Part shown: positions 18,183-28,100 of the stretch, piece after piece
How the letters are laid out: each line of letters begins with the position of its first letter
Numbering within the stretch: the first letter of the stretch is position 1
Origin: Cyanobium sp. NS01
GTDB taxonomy: Bacteria; Cyanobacteriota; Cyanobacteriia; PCC-6307; Cyanobiaceae
Reading direction: 5' to 3'
Length of the DNA: 64,000 bases
Assembly (NCBI RefSeq): GCF_014280235.1
Contig: NZ_CP047940.1
Coordinates: 1,612,001 to 1,676,000 of the forward strand
Notes under the pieces: generated by a model
Told to the model about the DNA's origin: nothing
Seen by the model: the letters and a program-made list of their open reading frames with translations, nothing else
Database searches by the model: none
Position numbers and translations under genes: made by a program

Positions 18183-19574
18183 TCATGAGGTTTGCGGCGG
18201 ATCCACGGCAGTTGTGAGCTCCACCAGCAGTACACACAGGCCGGGCCGGCTCTCGCCGAGGCGTAGCTCACCGCCGTGGCGGCGGGCGATGGCGCGGCCG
18301 ATTGCCAGTCCCAGCCCGCTGTGGCCGCCGCGATCGGCGCCACTCCAGAAGCGATCGAACACCTGCTCCCGCTGGGCCGCCGGGATGCCGGGCCCCTGAT
18401 CGCGTACTGCCACCTGCACCTGCCGTTTCGTCGTTGTCACGTCGAGGCTCACCCGGCCTCCCTCGGGGCTGTGGCGAATGGCATTGAGCACCAGGTTGGT
18501 GAACAGGCGCAGCAGTTCCTCGCTGTCGCCCTCCACCAGAACGCTGTGCTCTTCCGGCGCGGGACTGAGCCGCAGCTGGATCGCGCGCGCGGCCGCCTGG
18601 GGTGCGTAGCAGCGGATGAGATCCTCCAGCAGTTCCAGCAGATCGAACCGCTGCCAGTCCCGAGGTCGCCCGTCACTGCCGTCGCAGCTCTGCTGCAGCC
18701 GGGCCAGGGTCAGCAGATCCTCCAGCAGCTCGCCCATCCGACGGCTGAGGCGGTCGAGCTCAGGCCAGGCCAGGCCGGGGTGTGGGCGCAGTTCCAGCGG
18801 CACCCCCGCCAGCAGGGTGCGCAGGGCCGTGAGTGGATGGCGCAACTCGTGGGAGGCATCGGCGGTGAAGCGCTGCAAGGCACGCAGGTACTCCTGCATG
18901 GGGAGGAAGGCAGCCCGCAGCATGCGGCGGCCCGCCAACAGAGCCGCCAGAGCGGTGACGATGCCACCTAGCAGCAGACCGCGGCGCAGCCGTTCCAGAT
19001 CGGCCAGAGCGGCACGGTCCGAGAGGGCCACCCGCACGTAACCAAGCCGTTGTTCCGTCGAAGTTGCGCCCGCCGCCTGGGGGAGGTTGTTCCCACTGGG
19101 ATCGGCCCCAGCGTGCAGCGGCTCCGTTTGGACCACCTGAACGAGGCTGACGCCACCCGGCCAGCGCTGCCAGCTCGGGATGGAGGTGGACTGCGGCAGT
19201 GCCTCTTGCATGGCCGGCACGGCCAGGAAGCCCTGTTCGCTGAGCAACTGGCCATGTCGTATCGAACCATTGCACCCGCTGCTGAACCAACGCCGGAACG
19301 GCGATCCGCTGCGGACCGGCCCGGAACTTGGCACGCCCTTCCGCCTCGCCCATCTCATGGGCGATCAGGGGCAGCTGGGCCGCGGCCGTGGCGGCCAGCT
19401 GGCCAGCTCGGTGCGCTGGTCCTCGCCCCGCTGCACAGCGATGCCCCAATAGAGGGTGCCGGAGAAGGACAGCAGCAGCAGCAACGCGAAGCCGCCACCC
19501 TGCAGGAGGAGCCGGCGTTTGAGCTGCAGCGGATCAGTCGGTAGCGCTTGCGTGGAGCCGGCAGCCATGGCCAT
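18183..19574 (-). pseudogene. Sensor histidine kinase broken by two frameshifts
   Basis: Three frames make up one kinase. Frame A (from 19574): KRRLLLQGGGFALLLLLSFS, a membrane helix, to about 19390 (GEDQRTELAS). Frame B: QLAATAAAQLPLIAHEMGEA to VQQRVQWFDT (about 19390-19260). Frame C: GQLLSEQGFLAVP to the end at 18183, with a second TM helix, the H-box ASHELRHPLTALR, N-box NLVLNAIRHSPEGG, DQGPGIP and GHSGLGLAIG. It resembles the RppB/NrsS type of cyanobacterial kinases, as does the intact one at 22426. Two frameshifts in the sensor part would stop production of a full protein. Sequencing error cannot be excluded, but the partner regulator is shifted too. Confidence 0.75.
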
Positions 19575-20219
19575 ACACCGTTTCGATCAGGTTCGGATCA
19601 CAGCCAGCGGCAGTGAGCTTCTGACGCAGGTTGCGCATCTGGGCGCGTAGGGCGTCCTCGCCGACGACGCGGCGGCCATCGGCGCAGGCGTGCAGCAGCT
19701 CACTCTTGCGGCAGCTGGCGCCGCGGGCGCGCAGCAGCTGCTCCAGCAGCAGGGCCTCCTTGGGGGTGAGCTCCAGGGGATGCCCACGCACCAACGCCAC
19801 GGTCTGACCGGGCTGGAGCGCCAGCGGACCCAGCACAACTGGCTCTGCAGGGGGCGATTGGCGCGGCGCAGCAGGGCCGCCAGCCGCACCCGCAACAGCT
19901 CGGGATCGAAAGGCTTGACGACGTAGTCATCGGCGCCTCCCTCGAAGCCGAGCAGCTTGTCGGTGCGTCCATCACGGGCGGTGAGCATCAGCACCAGCGG
20001 CTGATGGCACGGCAGCCGGCGCAGCTGCCGGCAGAGCGTCAGGCCGTCGGTGTCGGGCAAGCCGAGATCGAGCAGCACCAGATCGAAGCGCTCCTGCTTC
20101 AGCCAGCCCATCGCCTCGCCCCCCGTGCCCGCGACCTCAAGGCCATAGCCCCACTGGAGCAGCAGCCGTTGCATGGCCTCCTGGAGGGTCGGGTCGTCCT
20201 CGACGAGCAGGAGCTTCAT
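19534..20219 (-). pseudogene. Response regulator frameshifted between domains
   Basis: The receiver domain is intact from MKLLLVEDDPTLQEAMQRLL through the phospho-Asp region FDLVLLDLGLPDTDG, MLTARDG and GADDYVVKPFDPEL, to RRANRPLQSQ. At about 19850 the frame breaks. The winged-helix OmpR-type effector continues in another frame as LGPLALQPGQTVALVRGHPL, ELTPKEALLLEQLL, then IETVYGHGCRLHASATD, ending at 19534. A one-base gain (or two-base loss) separates receiver and DNA-binding domain, so the product would lack DNA binding. The 3' end overlaps the start of the frameshifted kinase, the normal operon arrangement of RppA/RppB-like pairs. Confidence 0.75.
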
Positions 20220-20237
20220 GGCCGTCCCACTCCCTGA

Positions 20238-21206
20238 TCAGAGGGCTCCATCCGTCTGAGCCGCGCTCTCCAGTTGCAGCGTGCTCTTGCGGATTCCAAA
20301 CGCTTCCAGCCGTCGCTGGGCCGAGGCCAGGAGCTGATCCCGGCTGAGACCCTCACGCAGCAGGCGATCGGGATCAATCACCACATGCGCGGTGAGGGCT
20401 GTGCGGGAGGTGCTCAGCCCCCAGACATGCAGTTTCTCCACCTCAAGCACTGCAGGCAGCGACGCCAGAGCCTGCTCCACCTCCATGAGATCGACATGGC
20501 GCGGGGCGGCGTCGAGGGTGAGGGCGAGCGCCTCGCGCAACAGGCCCAGGGCGCTCCAGATCACCGCGGCCCCCACGCCAATGGCCGTGACGGCATCGAG
20601 CCACAGCCAGCTGGTGGCCCCCACCACCAGGGCGCTCAGCAGCACCGCCACCGAGACGGCGGCATCGGTGAGCAGATGCAGCACCGCCGCCCGCTGGTTG
20701 AGGTCGTGGTGGTGGTCGTGGCCGAACAGGCGGGCCGAGAGCAGGTTGATGGCGATGCCGGCGGCCGCCGCCCAGGCCACCGGGCCCACGATCAGCGGCA
20801 CCGGGTTGAACAGACGCTGGATCGCTTCCACCACCACCACCGCACCGGCCGCGAAGATCAGCAGGCCGTTCACCAGCGACACGATCTGGGTGCTGCGGCC
20901 GAATCCGTAGGTGAAGCGCCCGCGGGCCGGCCGGCAGCTGAGACGATCCGCCCCCCAGCCCAGGGCCAGGCTGACCACATCGCCGAGGTTGTGGAGGGCA
21001 TCGCCGATCAGCGCCAGCGAGCCGAAGCCAAAGCCCACCACCAGCTGCAGGGCAGTGAGGCCGCTGTTGAGGGCGATGCTCCAGCGGAAGGCCCTTCCGG
21101 CCTGACCGTCTGGTTGCTGGCCATGGCTGTGGTCGTGATGGTGATCATCGCCAGGCCCATGGGGGTGATCGTGAGGTTCTGCTCCGTGCCCGTGCTGGCC
21201 GCCCAT
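20238..21206 (-). CDS. Cation diffusion facilitator (Zn/Co/Cd efflux)
   Basis: A 322-residue CDF transporter (CzcD/ZitB group). The His-rich N-terminus (GGQHGHGAEPHDHPHG, then DDHHHDHSHG) can bind zinc. Six TM helices include the site motif IGDALHNLGDVVSLAL in helix 2 and LHLLTDAAVSVAVLL in helix 5 (HxxxD pairs), and a second His stretch (FGHDHHHD) lies in the loop between helices 4 and 5. The C-terminal cytoplasmic domain (VEKLHVWGLSTSRTALTAHV) is the usual ferredoxin-like fold. It exports Zn(II), Cd(II) or Co(II) by proton exchange. It lies 18 bases upstream of the frameshifted response regulator on the same strand and directly after a small upstream protein gene. Confidence 0.9.
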   Translation of the reverse strand: MGGQHGHGAEPHDHPHGPGDDHHHDHSHGQQPDGQAGRAFRWSIALNSGLTALQLVVGFGFGSLALIGDALHNLGDVVSLALGWGADRLSCRPARGRFTYGFGRSTQIVSLVNGLLIFAAGAVVVVEAIQRLFNPVPLIVGPVAWAAAAGIAINLLSARLFGHDHHHDLNQRAAVLHLLTDAAVSVAVLLSALVVGATSWLWLDAVTAIGVGAAVIWSALGLLREALALTLDAAPRHVDLMEVEQALASLPAVLEVEKLHVWGLSTSRTALTAHVVIDPDRLLREGLSRDQLLASAQRRLEAFGIRKSTLQLESAAQTDGAL

Positions 21207-21209
21207 GGC

Positions 21210-21413
21210 TCAGGTCTCCTGCTGGGCCGTCAGGTAGAGGGCGATCATCTCCTCCATCCCCTGCTGGGTGCGGCCATGGGGCCTGAGGCCCTTGGCGGCC
21301 CAGACCCGATCGAGCTCCATGCGCAGCTCTTCTGGAATCCAGCAGGAGAGCAGCACCTTGCCTTCTCGGCTGGAGGAACAGCGCTTGGCGGCCATCGACA
21401 CCCCCGTGGTCAT
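21210..21413 (-). CDS. Small hypothetical protein, possibly ribbon-helix-helix
   Basis: A 67-residue protein from the ATG at 21413, preceded by GGTA at short distance. Residues EGKVLLSCWIPEELRMELDR followed by VWAAKGLRPHGRTQQGMEEM have the order strand, helix, turn, helix (short basic strand then PEELRMEL), as in ribbon-helix-helix regulators, though I cannot confirm it. It ends only three bases before the CDF gene, which favours one operon and perhaps a regulatory role. Upstream, TACATGTATACA includes overlapping palindromes that could be an operator and a -10 element. Confidence 0.55.
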   Translation of the reverse strand: MTTGVSMAAKRCSSSREGKVLLSCWIPEELRMELDRVWAAKGLRPHGRTQQGMEEMIALYLTAQQET

Positions 21414-21416
21414 TAC

Positions 21417-21434
21417 CAAACTGTATACATGTAG
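21417..21434. promoter_or_regulatory. Palindrome-rich divergent promoter region
   Basis: The short gap between the divergent small protein gene and the hydrolase gene contains TGTATACA and TACATGTA, two overlapping palindromes. They could provide -10 elements and an operator for the ribbon-helix-helix-like product of 21210-21413. Confidence 0.4.
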
Positions 21435-21439
21435 ATGAC

Positions 21440-22360
21440 TTGGTCTGCCCTCCCTTGACCACTGCCGTCCAATCCTCCAGATCCGCTCACCGCCGTTCCT
21501 ACCTCTGGCGTCATGGCGGGCGAACCCTTGAAATCGCCATGACGGACCAGGGGGGCAGCGGCCCGGCCTGGTTGCTGCTGCCGGCGCTGAGCACGATCTC
21601 CAGCCGTCAGGAATGGCAGCCCTTCTGCGATGCCATTCCTGACGGCCCGGGTGAGCCATCCGAGCGACCCCGGCTGATCAGCCTTGACTGGCCAGGGTTC
21701 GGGGAGAGTGATCGGCCTCGGCTGCCGTACGACGCCGAGCTCCTGGCCCTGTTCCTGGCTGATGTCCGACGCGAGGTCTGCCCGACCGACTGTGGTCTGA
21801 TCGCCGCTGGCCATGCCGCCGGCATCGCCCTGCTCGCCGCTGAGCACCATGGCCTGGAGTTTCGCGAGTGGGTGTTGGTGGCCCCCACCTGGCGCGGGCC
21901 GCTGCCGACGATGGCCGGCCGCCGTAGCCGCGCTTTCCCGGCGATCCGTTCCCTGGTGGAGGCGCCGCTGCTCGGGCCCCTGCTCTACCGGCTCAACACC
22001 ACCACAGCCATGCTCGGCTGGATGAGCCGCCGCCACGTGGATGTGGCCGGTCACGGCCTGAGCCCCGAGGGCCTTGCTGCGCGGCAGCGGATCGCCCGCC
22101 AGCTGGGGGCACGTTTCGCCAGCTCTTCCTTCGTGACCGGAGGCCTCGATCCCTACGACGCCCCCCAGGGCTGGCTTGAAGCAGCACAAGACCTGAAGAG
22201 TCCGCTGACGGTGGCGATCGCCGACCAGGCGCCGCCGAAATCCCTTGCAGCGATGCAGGCCCTGGCGGCGGTGGCCGATCACACCCTGCATCTCCCCGGC
22301 CGGCTTGGGGCCCATGAGGAATGCGGGCGGGAGCTGGCCGCCCTGCTCCGCCGATGCTGA
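21440..22360 (+). CDS. Alpha/beta hydrolase-fold protein lacking nucleophile Ser
   Basis: A protein of about 300 residues with an alpha/beta hydrolase fold: GPAWLLLPALSTISSRQEW (oxyanion strand region), LISLDWPGFGESDRP (the usual D-x-x-G-x-G-x-S), LIAAGHAAGIALLAAEH at the nucleophile elbow, and DHTLHLPGRLGAHEE near the C-terminus holding the catalytic His position. The elbow reads G124-H-A126-A-G128 instead of GxSxG, so the expected Ser is Ala and classic hydrolysis is unlikely. The start is uncertain: TTG at 21440 or TTG at 21458 open the frame, with no ATG before residue 34. It is divergent from the CDF operon. Related cyanobacterial proteins exist as I recall, with unclear function. Confidence 0.7.
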   Translation: MVCPPLTTAVQSSRSAHRRSYLWRHGGRTLEIAMTDQGGSGPAWLLLPALSTISSRQEWQPFCDAIPDGPGEPSERPRLISLDWPGFGESDRPRLPYDAELLALFLADVRREVCPTDCGLIAAGHAAGIALLAAEHHGLEFREWVLVAPTWRGPLPTMAGRRSRAFPAIRSLVEAPLLGPLLYRLNTTTAMLGWMSRRHVDVAGHGLSPEGLAARQRIARQLGARFASSSFVTGGLDPYDAPQGWLEAAQDLKSPLTVAIADQAPPKSLAAMQALAAVADHTLHLPGRLGAHEECGRELAALLRRC

Positions 22361-22425
22361 GATACCTGGCCCCCCTGCCCCGTGGTGTGTGTCTGGTGGG
22401 CCTGATCAGCCGGGTGAGAGGCAAG

Positions 22426-23787
22426 TCAGTGGCCAGCTGACAACCGGACCATGAACACGGCTCCCTGTCCTGCTGCAGACCGAACAGTGATCGCACCGCC
22501 ATGGTGACGTGCGATCGCCTGAGCGATGGCTAACCCCAGGCCCGTGCCCCCCTGCTGCCGGGATCGGGCCGCATCAAGCCGGGTAAAGCGATCGAAGATC
22601 CTCGCCTGCTGATCGACGGGGATTCCAGGGCCACTGTCGCTGATGGCCAGCACAACCTCCCGGCCCTGCTTGTCCAGCCTCACGTCGACAACACCGTCTG
22701 CCGGGGTGTAGTGAATGGCATTGCTGAGCAGGTTGATCACGAGCCTGCTGAGCTCCGATTCAACGCCCAGAACCCTGGCGCAAGGGCTGAGGTGCTCCGC
22801 CTTGAGGCTGACCTGAGCAGCAGCGGCCACTTCACTGAACTCCTCCACCACATCCATCACGATCTCGGTGAGATCACAAACCTCCTTGAGGCCTTGAGGC
22901 GAGGATCGCTCCAGGCTCGCGAGCAGCAGCAGATCAGCAATCAGCTGCTGCAGCCTCCGCCCCTGGGCCAGAACCCGATCCAGACTGGTCACCTGCATGT
23001 TGCTGGTGGAAGGATCGGCTGTGCTGCGCTCCGCCTCCACGACGGCCAACAGGTTGGCCAGTGGTGTTCGCAGTTCATGGGCCACATCAGCGCTGAATTG
23101 TTCCTGGCGCCGGTAGGCCTCCAGCAGAGGAGCCATGGCCAGCCCCGCCAACCACCAGCTGGCTACGGCTACCCCCACCATCGCTAGAAGGAAGACCCCA
23201 TGGCCCAGCCACCACAAGCGGTTCGCTTCGGCATCGAGGTGCTCCAGGCTGCTTGAGATCTGCAGGTAGCCCCAGATCAGTTCGCCGGGGCCATGGGAGT
23301 GATGCAGGTGAATCGCATAGGTGCCCCAGCGTTCTCCGGCTCGCTCACCGGTCAATGCCCAGCCCAGCAGCCCAGGTTTCTGCCTCACCGGCAAGGCGCC
23401 AGGGGAGTTGGCGATCAGAACCCCGTGGTGATTGAACACTCGCAGCTTGTAGCGGTCGGGATCGCTTGCACTGATCGCATGCCGATGGATCAGATCCGTC
23501 GGCGGAATGCAGGGCTTGCCTGCCAGGCAGAGGCCCGGCAGCACCGCAGCCAGGGCGCCGGAGGGCCGGGCCTCCGGCGGCAAGGCGGGCTTGAGACTGT
23601 CGTGCAGCGTGCCGGCGAGGCTCTGCAATTCACGCCTGATCGCCGTTTCCTGGGTCTGCAGCAGCAACCGGCCCATGGCAAAGCCGGCTGCATAGAGCAG
23701 TGTGCCCATCACCAGCAACGACAGGCCTGCCAGGCGCAAGCGGGCGCGCCACAGCAATCTTGGCGTTGAGGAACGGTGATGGCTCAC
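22426..23787 (-). CDS. Sensor histidine kinase (RppB/NrsS-like)
   Basis: A 453-residue kinase. The GTG start at 23787 overlaps the stop of the response regulator (GTGA), the usual coupling. It has TM helix 1 (GLSLLVMGTLLYAAGFAMG), a periplasmic sensor of about 150 residues with two Cys (GLCLAGKPCIPP) and His-rich YAIHLHHSHGPGELIW, TM helix 2, then the HisKA H-box DVAHELRTPLANLLA and HATPase motifs (NLLSNAIHYTPADG, DSGPGIP, GGTGLGLAIAQA). The His/Cys in the sensor suggest metal sensing, as in the nickel-sensing NrsS of Synechocystis. It lies divergent from the RND efflux operon, its probable target. Confidence 0.87.
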   Translation of the reverse strand: MSHHRSSTPRLLWRARLRLAGLSLLVMGTLLYAAGFAMGRLLLQTQETAIRRELQSLAGTLHDSLKPALPPEARPSGALAAVLPGLCLAGKPCIPPTDLIHRHAISASDPDRYKLRVFNHHGVLIANSPGALPVRQKPGLLGWALTGERAGERWGTYAIHLHHSHGPGELIWGYLQISSSLEHLDAEANRLWWLGHGVFLLAMVGVAVASWWLAGLAMAPLLEAYRRQEQFSADVAHELRTPLANLLAVVEAERSTADPSTSNMQVTSLDRVLAQGRRLQQLIADLLLLASLERSSPQGLKEVCDLTEIVMDVVEEFSEVAAAAQVSLKAEHLSPCARVLGVESELSRLVINLLSNAIHYTPADGVVDVRLDKQGREVVLAISDSGPGIPVDQQARIFDRFTRLDAARSRQQGGTGLGLAIAQAIARHHGGAITVRSAAGQGAVFMVRLSAGH

Positions 23788-24494
23788 GTCTCCGCGGTCG
23801 CAGGCGGTGCGAGCCGATACCCCTTGCTGGGCACCGTTTCGATCGGCGAGGGAAGGCCGTGGGCCGCCAGCTTGCGCCGCAGCAGCCGCACTTGGGCAGC
23901 CACCACGTTGCTCACCGGGTCCTGATGCAGATCCCACAGTTGATGGCGCAGCCGTGAGCCGGGAATGATCTGGCCTGGATGCTTCAGGAAATAGGCCATC
24001 AACTGCTGCTCCTTGGCCGACAGTTCCACGCGCACCTCACCGGTGGTGGTCGTGACCAGCAGCGTGCCTACATTGGGATCCAATCGATAACTACCGGCTG
24101 CCAACAAGGGCTCCCGGTAGCCGGGGTGGCGCCGCTGAAGGGCCCTGATCCTCGCCAGCAGCTCCTCCATCGCAAAAGGTTTGCTGAGGTAGTCATCAGC
24201 ACCCGCATCGAGGCCCTCCACCCGATCGGCAGTCTCGGCGCGGGCCGTGAGCAACAACACCGGTAGCCCCATGCCAGCGGCCCGGGCGCGCCGGCAAAGG
24301 TCAACACCGCTCAGATCCGGCAGCATCCAATCGAGGATGGCGAGGTCGTAACGGGCAAGTTTACCGCTCAGCAGGCTCCAACCCTCCAGACCGCCGGAGC
24401 AGTAATCCACCACATGGCCCTGGCGTTGCAGCACCGTCTGGACAGCTGCAGCCAGATCCTCTTCGTCTTCCACCAGCAGGATCCGCAGCAACAT
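23784..24494 (-). CDS. OmpR-type response regulator (RppA/NrsR-like)
   Basis: A 236-residue response regulator. The receiver has ILLVEDEEDLAAAV, the phospho-Asp in DLAILDWMLPDLSG, LLLTARAE and GADDYLSKPFAMEEL. The winged-helix effector spans about 130-230 (ELSAKEQQLMAYFLKHPGQI, NVVAAQVRLLRRKL, IETVPSKGYRLAPP). It overlaps the kinase gene by four bases, so it is transcribed first in the pair. It is divergent from the adaptor/RND operon with a gap of about 100 bases, and probably activates it on metal stress, as NrsR does for the nickel operon in Synechocystis. The metal specificity cannot be read from the sequence. Confidence 0.87.
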   Translation of the reverse strand: MLLRILLVEDEEDLAAAVQTVLQRQGHVVDYCSGGLEGWSLLSGKLARYDLAILDWMLPDLSGVDLCRRARAAGMGLPVLLLTARAETADRVEGLDAGADDYLSKPFAMEELLARIRALQRRHPGYREPLLAAGSYRLDPNVGTLLVTTTTGEVRVELSAKEQQLMAYFLKHPGQIIPGSRLRHQLWDLHQDPVSNVVAAQVRLLRRKLAAHGLPSPIETVPSKGYRLAPPATAET

Positions 24495-24597
24495 CAGGGG
24501 TGGGCTCCGGATGGCAGATGCTAGTGAGTGCCGGCGATTTCACCTGTTTTTCATCCCGGTTGCTCCATCCTCCGCCCATCCACCGTTCCCATGGGCC

Positions 24598-25176
24598 TTG
24601 GTCAACCGATTCCTGCAGCTGGCCGCTCGAGCCAGCCTCTCCACCGCTGCCCTGCTCGCCATCGCCACGGCATCACCGCTAGCCAGGGCCCACGTGGGCC
24701 ACGGTGATGAGTTCCAGCAGCAGGGGGATGTGCGCCAGGTGAAGCGCAATGCCGACAGCGATGGGCTGCTGGGTGTGGCCACGGCCAAGCCCGAACAAGG
24801 ACCTGATGGCCTCACCGTGCCCGCCACTGCACTGGTGGATGCCGATGGCAAGTCCCTGCTGTTCGTGCAGACCGAGAAGACCTACGACCCAGTCTTCGTG
24901 CAGACCGGAGCCAACCAGGGAGACCGCGTGGTCGTGACGGAGGGAATCGATAACACCGATGACGTGGTGCTGTCGGGTGTGCTCTCGCTCTACGCCGAAT
25001 CGAAGAAGACCCAGCAGGTGGAGGCTCCTGCGGCTGATGCCGGTGCTGTTGCCAAGGCCGAGGACGGTTCCAACTCCAGCGGCAACCTGCCGTTGATCGC
25101 TGGCACAGCCGGTGTTGCCGCGGTGGTGGCCGCAGGGGCGGTGCTGATCAACCGCCGCGGCAAGCAGGGCGAATGA
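24598..25176 (+). CDS. Small adaptor-like periplasmic protein of RND operon
   Basis: A protein of about 192 residues. A signal peptide (ASLSTAALLAIATASPLARA) is followed by HVGHGDEFQQQGDVRQ, then a domain matching the C-terminal part of RND membrane-fusion proteins (LTVPATALVDADGKSLLFVQ, VFVQTGANQGDRVVVTEGID). At the end there is a Gly/Ala-rich TM helix (LPLIAGTAGVAAVVAAGAVL). It lacks the hairpin and lipoyl parts, so it is a mini-adaptor, separate from the full one at 28301. The frame opens at 24511, but the TTG at 24598 gives a clean signal peptide and leaves room for a promoter. Its stop overlaps the RND pump start (ATGA). Confidence 0.75.
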   Translation: MVNRFLQLAARASLSTAALLAIATASPLARAHVGHGDEFQQQGDVRQVKRNADSDGLLGVATAKPEQGPDGLTVPATALVDADGKSLLFVQTEKTYDPVFVQTGANQGDRVVVTEGIDNTDDVVLSGVLSLYAESKKTQQVEAPAADAGAVAKAEDGSNSSGNLPLIAGTAGVAAVVAAGAVLINRRGKQGE

Positions 25177-28100
25177 TCGAAAAGCTGCTCAACACCACGC
25201 TGCGGTTCTCGATCGCCCGTCGTTGGCTGATCGTGGCCGCTGCGGTGGTCATCAGTCTCTGGGGCCTGCTGGCCGTGAGCCAGATGCCGCTGGATGTTTT
25301 TCCGCCCTTTGCACCGCCGCAGGTGGATGTACAGACCAGCGCTGACGGCCTCTCGCCTGAGGAGGTGGAAGCCCGGATCACCCTGCCGATTGAATCGGCC
25401 GTGAACGGCATCCCCGGCGTGGAGACGGTGCGCTCCTCCTCCAAGGCGGGCCTGTCGATGGTGCAGGTGGTGTTCCACCAGAACGCCGACATCTACCGCG
25501 CTCGCCAGTCGGTGGCGGAGCGGTTGCAGCAGGTGAGCACCCAGCTTCCCGCCAATGCCGCCGCACCGGAGTTGTCGCCGCTTGTGTCACCGCTCGGCAC
25601 GATCCTGCAGGTGGCCTTCACGGTGAAAGGCGATGGCGCCACATCCTTGATGGATCTGCAGCAGCTGTTGCTGCGCTCCTATCGCCAGGCCATCCTGGCG
25701 GTCCCTGGTGTGGCCCAGGTGACGATCTACGGGGGTGATGAGCAGCAGTTCCAGGTGCTGATCGACCCCCAGGAACTGCAGGTGCAGAACGTCTCGCTCC
25801 AAGCAGTAATGGAGGGGGTCTCCAATGCCATGGCCACCAGCCCCGGAGGCTTCCTGATTGCCGGCGGCCAGGAGCGGCTGATCCGCCCGATGGGACAAAT
25901 CGAGCAAGTCAGCGACCTGGCTGATGCAGCGGTGCGCAACGAGCAGGGGCAACCGGTGCTGCTTTCCACCCTGGCGGAGGTCAAACGCGACGCGGCTCTC
26001 AAACGGGGTGACGCCAGCTTCAACGGCAAGCCCGCCGCCGTGCTGATGGTGACCAAGCAGCCCGACGTGGACACACCCACCGTGACCCGCGCGGTGGAGC
26101 GACGCCTGGCCGAACTGAACCGAACCCTGCCGGCGGATGTGCAGACCCACGTCACCTTTCGGCAGAGCAACTTCATTGACAGCGCCATCCGCAATGTGAG
26201 CGAGTCGCTGCTGCAGGGGGTGGTGATCGTCTCGGTGGTGATCGTGCTGTTCCTGATGAACTGGCGCGCCGCCATAATCAGCCTCAGCGCCATTCCGCTT
26301 TCGCTGCTGATCGGCCTGATGCTGATGAAAGCGCTTGGGCTGGGGATCAACACCATGACCCTGGGCGGGCTGGTGGTGGCGATCGGCTCGGTGGTCGACG
26401 ACTCGATCGTCGACATGGAGAACTGCTACCGGGGCCTGTGCCGCAACCAGGCGAGCAGCACGCCCAAATCACCGCTGCAAGTGGTGTTTGACACCTCGCT
26501 GGAGGTGCGCCAGCCCGTGCTGTTCTCCACCGTGATCATTGCGGTGGTGTTCGCGCCGATCTTCTCGCTCACCGGCGTGGAAGGACGGATCTTTGCGCCC
26601 ATGGGCCTGGCTTACCTGCTCTGCATCGGCAGCTCCACCCTGGTAGCAGTGACCCTGTCACCTGCCCTCTGCGCCATCCTGCTGGCGCCGGTTCAGCTGC
26701 CGGAGGAGAACACCTGGATCGCCAACCAGGCCCAGCGCCTCTATCGCCCTGTGCTGGATCTGGCCCTGGCCTCCCCGCAGCGGGTGCTGGCCATGGCCCT
26801 TGCTCTGGTGATCGCCACCACCCTCATCCTGCCGGCACTGGGACGGGTGTTTCTGCCCGAGTTCCGTGAAAAGTCGCTGGTGAATTCGATGGTGCTTTAC
26901 CCCGGGGTGTCGCTGGAGATGACCAATCGGGCCGGCCTGGCCCTGACCCGTTCGCTGCAGAACAACCCTCTGTTCGAGTGGGTGCAGGTGCGCACCGGCC
27001 GCGCGCCTGGTGATGCCGATGGTGCGGGTGTGAACCTTGCCCATGTGGATGTGGAACTCAGCGATCAGGCGATGGCCAACCGCCCAGCCGCCATTGCTGA
27101 ACTGCGGCAGGCGTTTCAGAAGCTGCCGGGCGTGGCTTCCAACATCGGCGGCTTCATCTCCCACCGCATGGATGAGGTGCTCTCCGGGGTCCGCAGTGCC
27201 ATCGCGATCAAGATCTACGGCACCGATCTGGGCGAGCTGCGCCGCATCGGCGAGGCCGTGGAGACAGCGATCAAGCCGATCACCGGAGTGGTGGATCTGC
27301 AGCTGGAGCCCCAGCTGCCCATCCCCCAGTTGCAGATCCACTACGACCGCCCCCTGGCCTCGGCCCTTGGCCTCAGCATTGAAAAGCTGTCGCAGGCCGT
27401 GGAGATTGCCTTCAACGGCAAGGTGGTGGGCCACGTGGTGGAAGCCGGCGTGCGCAGCGATGTGCTGGTGCAGCTGCAGCCGGACGCGCGCGCAAACCTG
27501 GAGGCCATTCGCTCGGTGCCGGTGGCCTTCTCCAATGGCATGACGGTGCCGCTGGGCAGCGTCGCCTGGATCGACGAAGGCCTCGGCTCCAACGTCGTCA
27601 ACCGGGAGGACGTCTCCCGCATGATCGTGGTCTCCACCAACGTCAGCGGCCGGCCCCTCGGCACTGTCGTCAAAGACATCCAGCGCACCATCGCCCGTGA
27701 GGTGCCACTGCCTCAGGGCTACACGATCCGCTACGGCGGTCAGTTCGAATCAGAAGAACGGGCAACCGCGTCTCTGGTCGTCTACAGCGCTGTTGCCGCA
27801 GTGGTGATCAGTGTGCTGATGGTGATTTCGGTGAAATCAGTGCCCGCCACAGTGGCGATCATGCTCAACCTGCCCCTGGCCCTGATCGGAGGTGTGGTGG
27901 CGGTGTTGCTCACGGGAGGAGTGCTATCGATCGCCTCCTTGATCGGCTTCATCACGCTGTTTGGCATCGCCGTGCGCAATGGGCTGTTGCTGGTGGACAA
28001 CTACAACCGCCGCCATGGCGCAGGGCAACCCCTGGGCGAGGTGATCCGTGAGGGAAGCCTGGAGCGCCTCAACGCCATCCTGATGACAGCCCTCTCCTCG

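Noticed and set aside
20274-21434. A 386-codon plus-strand frame opposite the CDF gene
   Set aside because: It has shadow composition with runs of His and Gln from the opposite reading of the CDF gene, and no family pattern.
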